From an uncultured Bacteroides sp. (GTDB taxonomy: Bacteria > Bacteroidota > Bacteroidia > Bacteroidales > Bacteroidaceae), in NCBI GenBank assembly GCA_949294185.1, contig CASFGA010000011.1:1-64000 (forward strand): a DNA stretch of 64,000 nt, written 5' to 3'. Both the position numbers and the translations under genes were made by a program. Positions 9,438-16,718 of this stretch are shown piece after piece. Position 1 is the stretch's first letter, and every line of letters begins with the position of its first letter. The notes under the pieces are model-generated. The model was not told where the DNA came from and did no database searches. It saw only the letters and a program-made list of their open reading frames with translations.

Positions 9438-10526
9438 TTATTTTCCTTTATACATTTCTTCGTAATACTTTTGATATTCTCCCGAAGTGACATTATCCAT
9501 CCATGCTTGGTTATCTAAGTACCAACGGACGGTCTTTTCGATACCTTCTTCGAATTGCAGACTGGGTTCCCATCCTAATTCTGTTTTTAGTTTGGTAGAG
9601 TCTATAGCATAACGTAAATCGTGACCTTTTCGGTCGGTTACATAGGTTATGAGACCTAATGAATAACCTTCGGGATTTCCTAACAGACGGTCTACTGTTT
9701 TGATAATAACTTTAATAATGTCAATGTTTTTCCATTCGTTGAATCCGCCTATATTATACGTTTCGGCTATCTTGCCTTTGTGAAAAATCAGGTCGATGGC
9801 GCGGGCATGGTCTACTACATACAGCCAGTCGCGCACGTTTTCTCCTTTTCCGTAAACGGGGAGGGGCTTATGATGGCGGATATTATTGATGAACAGCGGA
9901 ATCAGTTTTTCAGGGAACTGGTAAGGGCCGTAATTATTCGAACAGTTTGTTACGATAGTAGGCATGCCGTATGTATCATGAAAAGCACGGACAAAATGGT
10001 CGCTGCTAGCTTTTGATGCTGAATAGGGGCTGTGAGGGTCGTATTTTGTGGTTTCGGTAAACAATGTGCCGTCAAACTTCAATGCTCCGTAAACTTCATC
10101 GGTTGATATGTGATAAAAACGTTTGTTCTGATAGCTTTCCGGAAGTGATTCCCAATATTCTTTTGCTGCTTGAAGTAGGCTTAAAGTACCCATTACATTG
10201 GTTCTGGCAAATGTAAACGGGTCTTTTATACTGCGGTCTACATGGCTTTCGGCTGCTAAATGAATAATTCCGTCTACTTGGTATTGTTTCATTAACTGGC
10301 TGATTTTATCAAAATCACAGATGTCGGCTTTTACGAATGTATAATTAGGCTTGTCTTCTATGTCTTTTAAGTTTGCCAAATTGCCGGCGTAAGTTAGTTT
10401 GTCCAAATTGATGATATGATACTCCGGATATTTGTTTACAAACAAACGTACTACATGACTGCCGATAAAGCCAGCTCCTCCGGTGATAATAATATTTCTT
10501 TTGAAGTTTATTGTTTGATTCTCCAT
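9438..10526 (-). CDS. rfbB: dTDP-glucose 4,6-dehydratase
   Basis: Second step of dTDP-L-rhamnose synthesis: removes water from dTDP-glucose to give dTDP-4-keto-6-deoxyglucose. It is an extended SDR of 362 residues with GGAGFIGSH at 16-24, STDEVYG at 141-147 (the D-E pair is characteristic of dehydratases) and catalytic Y168/K172. Only three bases separate it from rfbD upstream. A 61-base gap separates it from the flippase, marking the border between the conserved sugar-nucleotide block and the variable core. Confidence 0.95.
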   Translation of the reverse strand: MENQTINFKRNIIITGGAGFIGSHVVRLFVNKYPEYHIINLDKLTYAGNLANLKDIEDKPNYTFVKADICDFDKISQLMKQYQVDGIIHLAAESHVDRSIKDPFTFARTNVMGTLSLLQAAKEYWESLPESYQNKRFYHISTDEVYGALKFDGTLFTETTKYDPHSPYSASKASSDHFVRAFHDTYGMPTIVTNCSNNYGPYQFPEKLIPLFINNIRHHKPLPVYGKGENVRDWLYVVDHARAIDLIFHKGKIAETYNIGGFNEWKNIDIIKVIIKTVDRLLGNPEGYSLGLITYVTDRKGHDLRYAIDSTKLKTELGWEPSLQFEEGIEKTVRWYLDNQAWMDNVTSGEYQKYYEEMYKGK

Positions 10527-10529
10527 GGA

Positions 10530-11387
10530 TTAAGCGTTTTTAAGTTCTTCAATACATTTCTTTAGTGACTCTTTCCAATAAGGGATAGTAATATGGAATG
10601 TATCTTTTACCTTTGTCTTGTCGAGTACAGAAAAGTGTGGGCGTTTAACTTTGCTTGGAAATTCATCGCTATGGCAAGGCTGAATATCGCAGTGGTTTCC
10701 ACTCAGTTCGCAGATTTCTTTTGCAAAATCGTACCATGAGCATACCCCCTCGTTACTGAAATGGTAGATGCCTTGCCGATCGATCAGGTTTTCTTCGGTT
10801 ACCTTGAAAATGATTTGAGCCAAATCGTTGGCGTAAGTCGGGGTTCCTACCTGGTCGAATACTACTTTCAGGCTGTTTTTTTCCGATGTGAGTCGCTGCA
10901 TCGTTTTCACGAAGTTTTTGCCGAATGCTGAGTAAAGCCATGCTGTGCGGAATATCAGATATTTACATCCAGATTTTAAGATGCTTTGTTCACCGGCCAA
11001 CTTTGTAGCTCCATAAACGCCTAATGGTTCGGTCTCCCATGTCTCAGAGCAAGGAATACACTGGTTTCCTTTGAATACATAATCAGTAGATACATGAATA
11101 AAGGTGGCGTTGTATTCTTTGGCTGCTGCTGCCAAATTTTCTACAGCTTTATGGTTGATTAAGTTGGCTGTCGTGAAATCATCTTCAGCTTTGTCAACAT
11201 TTGTATAAGCTGCACAGTTGACGATAATCTGAATCTTATGGTTGTACATTGTTTCTCTGACAGCTTCCGGATTGGTTATGTCCAATTCTTCTACATCGGT
11301 AAACAAATAATGATTTTTACTGTTTTTGGCAGCAAGACGCATTGCATTGCCCAATTGCCCGTTAGCTCCTGTTACTAAAATATTCAT
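10530..11387 (-). CDS. rfbD: dTDP-4-dehydrorhamnose reductase
   Basis: Final step of dTDP-L-rhamnose synthesis, an NAD(P)H-dependent reduction. The chosen start at 11387 gives MNILVTGANGQLG, with the nucleotide-binding GANGQLG at once after the start as in RfbD proteins. An upstream in-frame start at 11441 would overlap rfbC and add 18 unconserved residues. The protein is 285 aa, the normal length. The motif HVSTDYVF and a Y-x-x-x-K pair (YGATKLAGE) are visible. Reading order rfbA-rfbC-rfbD-rfbB is collinear. Confidence 0.93.
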   Translation of the reverse strand: MNILVTGANGQLGNAMRLAAKNSKNHYLFTDVEELDITNPEAVRETMYNHKIQIIVNCAAYTNVDKAEDDFTTANLINHKAVENLAAAAKEYNATFIHVSTDYVFKGNQCIPCSETWETEPLGVYGATKLAGEQSILKSGCKYLIFRTAWLYSAFGKNFVKTMQRLTSEKNSLKVVFDQVGTPTYANDLAQIIFKVTEENLIDRQGIYHFSNEGVCSWYDFAKEICELSGNHCDIQPCHSDEFPSKVKRPHFSVLDKTKVKDTFHITIPYWKESLKKCIEELKNA

Positions 11388-11400
11388 ATTATTGGTGACA

Positions 11401-11970
11401 TTAGTACAAATCTTCATTATAATCGAATACCCATTCAGCATCTTTCAGGCAAGGGTGATGCTTGTCTTTCTCGGATAAAATGATTTGGTCAGCAGGGATT
11501 CGCCAGTCGATATGCAAATCAGGGTCGTTCCACGCAATGGCACCTTCGCTTTGGGGAGCGTAGAAGTTATCGCATTTATATTGGAAAATCACTTCATCGG
11601 TCAATACGCTGAAACCGTGGGCAAACCCGCGAGGAATGAAAAACTGGCGGTGATTGTCTTCTGTTAGTTCTACAGCAACGTATTTGCCGAATGTGGGTGA
11701 ACCTTTGCGGATATCTACTGCCACATCGAGTACACTTCCTTTTATAACACGTACCAGTTTGCTTTGTGCGTAAGGAGGCTTTTGGAAATGAAGTCCGCGC
11801 AATACGCCATACGACGACTTGCTTTCATTGTCTTGTACGAATTTTACAGTGCGCACTTGTGCGTTGAAATCGCGTTCCGAGAACGATTCGAAGAAATAGC
11901 CCCGGTCGTCTTTAAACAAACGGGGTTCGATAATGACGACTCCCTCTATGTCTGTTCTGATAATGTTCAT
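11401..11970 (-). CDS. rfbC: dTDP-4-dehydrorhamnose 3,5-epimerase (copy 1)
   Basis: Third enzyme of the dTDP-rhamnose pathway, a 189-residue cupin-fold epimerase. Family hallmarks are visible: FFESFSERDF near the N-terminus, LRGLHFQ with the catalytic histidine, KLVRVIKGSVLDVAVD, and FIPRGFAHGFSVL. It lies 13 bases after rfbA. A second copy at 18341-18910 differs at 24 of 189 positions in my hand alignment, so the two are recent paralogues or were partly homogenised. Confidence 0.95.
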   Translation of the reverse strand: MNIIRTDIEGVVIIEPRLFKDDRGYFFESFSERDFNAQVRTVKFVQDNESKSSYGVLRGLHFQKPPYAQSKLVRVIKGSVLDVAVDIRKGSPTFGKYVAVELTEDNHRQFFIPRGFAHGFSVLTDEVIFQYKCDNFYAPQSEGAIAWNDPDLHIDWRIPADQIILSEKDKHHPCLKDAEWVFDYNEDLY

Positions 11971-11983
11971 GATTTGGATGTTT

Positions 11984-12892
11984 TTAATAATCTAAATTGC
12001 TTTGTCCGGTGCGCTCTACTTCTTTAATTACGTTCAGCAAATATTTCCCGTATTCATTTTTCAGCATGGGTTGGGCTACTTCACATAGTTTTTTGGCATC
12101 AATCCAACCTTGCCGGAAGGCAATTCCTTCTAAGCAGGCAATTTTCAGTCCTTGCCGTTTCTCGATGACTTCGATAAAGGTTGAAGCTTCGCTTAGCGAA
12201 TCGTGTGTTCCGGTGTCAAGCCACGCAAATCCCCGCCCCAATGTCTGTACTTTCAGTCTCTTGTTTTGCAGAAATTCTTGGTTTACGGTAGTTATTTCCA
12301 ACTCGCCACGTGCAGAGGGCTTAATGCGGGCTGCAATATTTACTACTTCGTTGGGATAAAAATACAGTCCCACCACTGCATAGTTGGATTTCGGATGCAG
12401 AGGCTTCTCTTCAATGCTCAGGCAGTTGCCTTGTGCGTCGAATTCAGCGACACCATAGCGTTCCGGATCATTTACCCAGTAGCCGAATACGGTAGCTTTT
12501 TGTTCTTGCTCTGCTGTTTGTACCGCTTCTTTTAATAATTTGGTGAGGCCTGCTCCATGAAATATATTGTCTCCCAATATCAGACATGCACAATCATTTC
12601 CGATAAAATTGCGGCCGATAATAAAAGCTTGTGCCAAGCCATCAGGAGAGGGCTGTTCGGCATATTCAAGGTGAATTCCGAAATCGCTTCCGTCACCCAA
12701 CAACCGTTTGAATCCGGGTAAGTCATAAGGCGTTGAGATGATTAATATTTCACGGATGCCTGCCAACATTAATACGGAAAGCGGATAATAGATCATTGGT
12801 TTATCAAAAATAGGAAGCAACTGTTTGCTGACTCCTTTGGTGATAGGGTATAACCGTGTACCACTACCTCCTGCTAAAACAATACCTTTCAT
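11984..12892 (-). CDS. rfbA: Glucose-1-phosphate thymidylyltransferase (copy 1)
   Basis: First step of the dTDP-rhamnose pathway: dTTP plus glucose-1-phosphate gives dTDP-glucose. The 302-residue protein starts [16 protein letters not shown], the nucleotidyltransferase signature loop. It contains [10 protein letters not shown] with the metal-binding Asp, and [16 protein letters not shown] chose the ATG at 12892 because the signature begins there; the longer frame to 12949 adds an unconserved leader. It is the first gene after the operon promoter at 12995-13025. Confidence 0.95.
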   Translation of the reverse strand: MKGIVLAGGSGTRLYPITKGVSKQLLPIFDKPMIYYPLSVLMLAGIREILIISTPYDLPGFKRLLGDGSDFGIHLEYAEQPSPDGLAQAFIIGRNFIGNDCACLILGDNIFHGAGLTKLLKEAVQTAEQEQKATVFGYWVNDPERYGVAEFDAQGNCLSIEEKPLHPKSNYAVVGLYFYPNEVVNIAARIKPSARGELEITTVNQEFLQNKRLKVQTLGRGFAWLDTGTHDSLSEASTFIEVIEKRQGLKIACLEGIAFRQGWIDAKKLCEVAQPMLKNEYGKYLLNVIKEVERTGQSNLDY

Positions 12893-12994
12893 GATTATTA
12901 AGTTGAAAATGCTTACTTCTTCCCAAAGCTTCGCCGTTACCTGTCCCATGTGGAGAGCTCACATGCAAGGTAAGCGGATGGATATTATGTTCTG

Positions 12995-13025
12995 CAAAAA
13001 TACGCTTAATCCGCGAAAGGGCAAA
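12995..13025 (-). promoter_or_regulatory. Promoter of the polysaccharide operon
   Basis: Reading the minus strand, TTTG (13025-13022), a 19-base spacer and TATTTTTG (13002-12995) match the Bacteroides sigma-ABfr consensus closely. Transcription would start near 12988, leaving a leader of about 95 bases before rfbA. No second strong promoter was noticed inside the operon, so all genes down to the Wzz gene may share this one. An inverted repeat CATGTG/CACATG (12947-12965) lies within the leader. Confidence 0.7.
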
Positions 13026-13202
13026 AAATGATAAGGGAATTTTGCTCTTTGCGGAACGTTTTGTTGTGAAATGAAGTGATTTGACAAATACTGCTCGGTG
13101 GGAGTATAAAAATAAATTTTTATTTTTCTCTTCTTGTTTTTTCTTTTTTACTCTCACTGCTCTCACCATGGGGGATAAAGCGTTGCGGGAAAGCGGGTTA
13201 TA

Positions 13203-13256
13203 GGGTGGTGGTAGTAACTTGTTTTTAGCGTTCGGTTATGGTTGCTGCCACCACCC
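13203..13256. repeat. Inverted repeat, 16-bp arms, in VapE gene leader
   Basis: The arms at 13203-13218 and 13241-13256 pair over 16 positions (GGGTGGTGG core against CCACCACCC, with two G-T pairs), with a 22-base loop. It is not followed by an uninterrupted T run; GGAGGGGCTTTTTC follows. It could be a weak rightward terminator shielding the VapE gene, or a binding or structured-RNA element. Confidence 0.6.
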
Positions 13257-13280
13257 GGAGGGGCTTTTTCATGGGGGGAC

Positions 13281-13311
13281 TTGACTTTGGCTGTAAAATG
13301 TTGTATCTTTA
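13281..13311 (+). promoter_or_regulatory. Candidate promoter for the VapE gene
   Basis: TTG (13281-13283), a 20-base spacer and TATCTTTA (13304-13311), one mismatch from the TAnnTTTG -7 box. If used, the leader to the ATG at 13515 would be about 200 bases and would include the hairpin at 13429-13470. Confidence 0.35.
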
Positions 13312-13428
13312 ATCGCTTTTTCGATGTTTTTATGATGGAAGGATGGAAATGTGGGTCAGGTTTTCGGGGGATTTCTCTAAAGGCGCAAAGATGTTTTCAT
13401 GCGCTTGATGCCGTGGTTTGATAGGGGT

Positions 13429-13470
13429 AAGGCAGGATTTTTACCGGAGTAAAATCCGATGCTCTGCCTT
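13429..13470 (+). terminator. Nested hairpin just before the VapE gene
   Basis: AAGGCAG (13429-13435) pairs with CTGCCTT (13464-13470). Inside it GATTTTTAC (13436-13444) pairs with GTAAAATC (13449-13456) around a short loop. TTGTTGTTTTAC follows, so it resembles a terminator. Since no rightward gene precedes it, it may act as an attenuator in the leader of the downstream gene. Function is inferred. Confidence 0.45.
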
Positions 13471-13514
13471 GTTGTTTTACAATTAGTCTTTTGTTATTCT
13501 TTTTTTGATTGCTT

Positions 13515-15578
13515 ATGAAAATAACTAGACGGACTCTGTACGGAAAAGTATGGGGACAGCGTATCATGTCGCTCGATGAAGTGGCGGCACAGGTCAAGTA
13601 TGAACGGACGAAGCTGCTTGTGGAGGCGTTTCGCAAAAGGTGGGAGATGTCGCTTCCAAGCCAGAGGGAAGGGCTTGACAGGAAGATGCCGAGGCTGCTT
13701 TTCGGGGGTGCATTCTGTAAGGAGGGCATGAAAGCCTATAGCGGATATGTGTTGCTGGAGGTGGAACGGCTGCAAACGCAGGAAGAGGCGGAGTCGCTGA
13801 AAAGGAAGATAGCGGCCTATCCGCAGGTGCTGTTTGCCATGACGGGGGCGGACGGCCGGAGTGTGAAGTTTGTGGTGCCGTATACCAGACCGGACGGCTC
13901 ATTGCCGCAGACGGAAGAAGAGGCCGCGCTGTTTCATGCCCATGCCTTCCGCCATGCGCTGAAGACTTTCGAGCCCCGTCTGGGCTGTCCGATAGAGCTT
14001 CGGAAGCCGGATGTGAGACAGTCGTGTCTGCTCAGCTACGATCCGGATGTGCATTATAATCCTCAGGCTTTTGCCATCCATCTGGAACAGCCTTTGTCCA
14101 TGCCCGAAGAGAGCCTTTATCAGGAGCGGCATGAAAAGATTTCCTCCGCAGAAGGTTCGGGAAAGTCGCTGTATGACCGTTATCGTTATGTTTCCATTCA
14201 GTATGAACTGGCTCTTCGCCGCACGCTGGAGCGTTACGGTGACTTGGACGGCAATCCGGACTTGAAGCCTGCACTGGTCTGTCTCTCGGGATTGTGCTTT
14301 GATGTAGGCATTGGCGAGGAGGATTGTGTGAAGTGGACGGCTCTTTATCTGGGAACTTTGCTGGGCGAAGTGGAGATACGCGAAACGGTGGGCAATGTCT
14401 ACGGCATGCGGGAAGGGGCGGGAAGCAGGCTTGTCTGCAAACCCGAACAGCTTCAGGCCTTGAAGATGGAGGAGTTTATGACGCGCCGCTATGAGTTTCG
14501 CTTCAACACGATGACCGGTGCGCCGGAGTATCGCGAGCGGAACAGTTTCTGTTTCAGTTTCCGTCCGCTGACAGAACGGGTGCTTAACAGCATTGCCCTG
14601 AACGCGCAGCAGGAGGGACTGATGTTGTGGGACAGGGATGTGCGGCGTTATGTCTATTCCGACCGCCTGACCGATTATGCCCCGATTGAGGGTTATCTGA
14701 AAAATCTTCCGGAGTGGGACGGTGAAGACCGTATCCGTGCGTTGGCGGCGCGCATTCCGTGTGGCAATCCTCATTGGGAACAGCTGTTTTATACCTGGTT
14801 TCTCTCTATGGTCGCCCACTGGCAGGGGCGGGATGTCCGTCACGGCAACAGTGTCTCGCCTTTGCTCGTGGGCGGGCAGGGTTGCGGAAAGTCCACTTTC
14901 TGTCTGAATCTGATGCCGCCGGAGCTGAGGATGTATTATACTGACAGCATTGATTTCGGCAAGAAGCGTGATGCCGAACTTTACCTGACGCGTTTCGGGC
15001 TTATCAACATTGATGAGTTCGATCAGGTGAGCGAGCGTCATCAGGGCTTTCTGAAACATCTGTTGCAGAAGCCGGTGGTAAACTTGCGCCGGCCTTATGC
15101 CGCTTATGTGGAGGCGGTGAAGCGCTATGCCTCGTTCATCGCCACGAGCAACCATACGGATTTGCTGAACGACCCGTCGGGCAGCCGGCGGTTTATCTGC
15201 ATCGAAGTGCGGGGGATGATAGACAATGCGCAGCCCGTGGACTATGGTCAGCTGTATGCGCAGGCGGTTGCGGCGCTGAATGGCGGCGAGCGTTACTGGT
15301 TGAGTGCGGAGGAGGAGCGGCGGCAGATGGCGGCCAATGAGGATTTCCGGCAGCGTCCGCTTTATGAAGACCTGTTTTACCGTTATTATCGTCCGGCTTC
15401 GGAAGAGGAGCAGGGGGAAAGGATGTCGGCCGGTGAGCTGTATCTGTCACTGCAAAGGAAAAGCGGCGTGAAACTGGCTCCGGGAAAAATCGCTCATTTC
15501 GGGCGTTTTCTGAAAAGTGCCGTGGAGCGGAAAGCCCACACCAAGCGCGGAGTTTTATATTCTGTGGTGGAGAAATGA
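13515..15578 (+). CDS. BT4734-type primase / VapE-family helicase
   Basis: A 687-residue two-part protein. Roughly residues 40-180 resemble the BT4734-like (VirE N-terminal) domain found with primase-like modules. The C-terminal half is a VapE (virulence-associated E) P-loop domain: Walker A GGQGCGKST at about 453-461, Walker B INIDEFDQ at about 497-504, and the sensor strand FIATSNHTDLL. Such proteins are thought to act in replication of mobile elements or phage satellites, but they occur as isolated genes beside capsule loci in Bacteroides. No integrase, att site or partner gene is seen here. I start at ATG 13515; a TTG two codons earlier is possible. Expected in the cytoplasm. Confidence 0.8.
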   Translation: MKITRRTLYGKVWGQRIMSLDEVAAQVKYERTKLLVEAFRKRWEMSLPSQREGLDRKMPRLLFGGAFCKEGMKAYSGYVLLEVERLQTQEEAESLKRKIAAYPQVLFAMTGADGRSVKFVVPYTRPDGSLPQTEEEAALFHAHAFRHALKTFEPRLGCPIELRKPDVRQSCLLSYDPDVHYNPQAFAIHLEQPLSMPEESLYQERHEKISSAEGSGKSLYDRYRYVSIQYELALRRTLERYGDLDGNPDLKPALVCLSGLCFDVGIGEEDCVKWTALYLGTLLGEVEIRETVGNVYGMREGAGSRLVCKPEQLQALKMEEFMTRRYEFRFNTMTGAPEYRERNSFCFSFRPLTERVLNSIALNAQQEGLMLWDRDVRRYVYSDRLTDYAPIEGYLKNLPEWDGEDRIRALAARIPCGNPHWEQLFYTWFLSMVAHWQGRDVRHGNSVSPLLVGGQGCGKSTFCLNLMPPELRMYYTDSIDFGKKRDAELYLTRFGLINIDEFDQVSERHQGFLKHLLQKPVVNLRRPYAAYVEAVKRYASFIATSNHTDLLNDPSGSRRFICIEVRGMIDNAQPVDYGQLYAQAVAALNGGERYWLSAEEERRQMAANEDFRQRPLYEDLFYRYYRPASEEEQGERMSAGELYLSLQRKSGVKLAPGKIAHFGRFLKSAVERKAHTKRGVLYSVVEK

Positions 15579-15638
15579 GAAAATGGTTGTTGGGTGGCGG
15601 CAGGGCAGACCTGTCGCCACTTTTTTATTGGCGGGAAA

Positions 15639-16553
15639 TTATAGCAGGCGGATTTCATCCAGTCCCATTCCCGTAGCCCGGCTGATATCTTCGATGGACA
15701 TCCCCATATCTTTCAAAGCTTTTGCTATCTTTTTCTTTTCTTCGGTCTGGCCTTGTTTGAGCCCTTCTTCTTTTCCTTGTTTGAGTCCTTCTTCTTTTCC
15801 TAAAATTCTGCCTTTTTCGATGCCCTTGTGTTCGGCGGTCGCGATGGTGTTCTGCCAGTCCCGGTAGACTTTCAGACTTTCCTCGTAGGCATCGTATTGC
15901 TCTTTTGTGAACTTTGAGATTTCCGCAGTTTCAAACAACTTGTTGAATATCCGGTCTTGGAGAGCCAACGGGCGCTCCATCAGCCGTGAAAGGTTCCGCA
16001 ACACGAAGAGCCACTTCTCGAACATGCCGTCCAGTTCGTTTTCCGTCTTGTTGAATTTAGGCATTTCGAGATAAATGAATGTCAGTTTGTCATAGAATAC
16101 GGTCTTGGTCTGGGTATCCATGAGCTGCACCTCGTGATGGAAGTAGCCTTCATCCTGATGGTCGAAAGTGAAATTGAGGATTCCGATGACATATACGGCT
16201 TTCAGCCGGTAGTTCCATTCTCCCTTTTCCCCTTGTTCCCGTATGGGGAATGTGGCGTAATACAGACTACGGTCTTTGAAGAACTGCTGTTCTCCCCGTT
16301 GCATCTCAATCAGTATTTTTTCTCCTTTTTCGTTTTCGCAGTAAACATCGAACACTGCCCTTCTGTCATATTCGGATGTGCCCAGATGTTCGGTGTTCAG
16401 ATAAGTCAGGTCGGTGATGACTTCCTTTCCCTTAAACAGACTGTTGACGAAACTGATGAGCAGCTCCTTGTTCATTTCCGTTCCGAAAAGAATCTTGAAT
16501 CCGAAATCGGTGTACGGATTGATATATCTGTCTCTTAAAGTTCTGTTGAGCAT
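15639..16553 (-). CDS. Rpn/PDDEXK-family nuclease (transposase-like)
   Basis: A 304-residue member of the PD-(D/E)XK nuclease family often labelled transposase or Rpn (recombination-promoting nuclease). The N-terminus NPYTDFGFKILFG is diagnostic. The nuclease core follows with DRRAVFDVYCENEKGEKILIEMQ, in which D, E and Q of the active site can be picked out. The C-terminal tail carries two exact copies of GKEEGLKQ then a Lys/Glu stretch, encoded by a 24-base tandem repeat, and ends in a helix-turn-helix-like MSIEDISRATGM. The start at 16553 is chosen because similarity begins at MLNRTLRD. No terminal inverted repeats were found, so it is not a recognisable insertion sequence. Confidence 0.8.
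   Translation of the reverse strand: MLNRTLRDRYINPYTDFGFKILFGTEMNKELLISFVNSLFKGKEVITDLTYLNTEHLGTSEYDRRAVFDVYCENEKGEKILIEMQRGEQQFFKDRSLYYATFPIREQGEKGEWNYRLKAVYVIGILNFTFDHQDEGYFHHEVQLMDTQTKTVFYDKLTFIYLEMPKFNKTENELDGMFEKWLFVLRNLSRLMERPLALQDRIFNKLFETAEISKFTKEQYDAYEESLKVYRDWQNTIATAEHKGIEKGRILGKEEGLKQGKEEGLKQGQTEEKKKIAKALKDMGMSIEDISRATGMGLDEIRLL
15751..15798. repeat. 24-bp tandem repeat inside the Rpn-family gene
   Basis: Two units (15751-15774 and 15775-15798) differ at one position. In the minus-strand frame each encodes the octapeptide GKEEGLKQ. Unit length is a multiple of three, so copy-number change by replication slippage would keep the reading frame. Confidence 0.85.
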
Positions 16554-16680
16554 GGCCTGATGAGTTTGATGTCTTGTTGCAAAGAACGGAAAAAAAGAGC
16601 ATTCTGCCAAATATTGTCCGGAATAAAACCGTTTGTCTTGAATTTAGGGGTTTGGGAGGATAGGTTGTTCATTTAATTTA

Positions 16681-16688
16681 TACATTTG
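16681..16688 (+). promoter_or_regulatory. -7 box of the GNAT-nitrilase gene
   Basis: TACATTTG fits the Bacteroides TAnnTTTG consensus and ends 30 bases before the chosen ATG. No TTG at the ideal 19-21 base spacing is visible (the nearest, at 16665-16667, leaves 13 bases). Its presence argues against the longer in-frame start at 16686. Confidence 0.5.
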
Positions 16689-16718
16689 CATCCGAAAAAG
16701 ATAAAAGTGTTTTTTGAT

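Larger units (their letters stand above)
12893..13514. other. Intergenic region between divergent capsule operon and VapE gene
   Basis: About 620 bases without a convincing gene. It holds the leftward capsule promoter and leader, two strong inverted repeats on the right half, and a weak rightward promoter candidate. No UpxY/UpxZ-like regulator gene, which often opens Bacteroides capsule loci, is present here. Short reading frames in this stretch have no protein-like features. Confidence 0.7.

Noticed and set aside
12864-13169. Minus-strand 101-codon frame upstream of rfbA
   Set aside because: It overlaps the rfbA start and the mapped promoter and leader; low complexity, no domain.
13899-15155. 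Long minus-strand frame (418 codons) opposite the VapE gene
   Set aside because: Composition is His/Arg-rich without domains, as expected for the antisense of a real gene; the plus-strand frame has intact Walker motifs.
15639-16553. Insertion sequence around the Rpn/PDDEXK gene
   Set aside because: The family is often labelled transposase, but I found no terminal inverted repeats or target-site duplications at its flanks.
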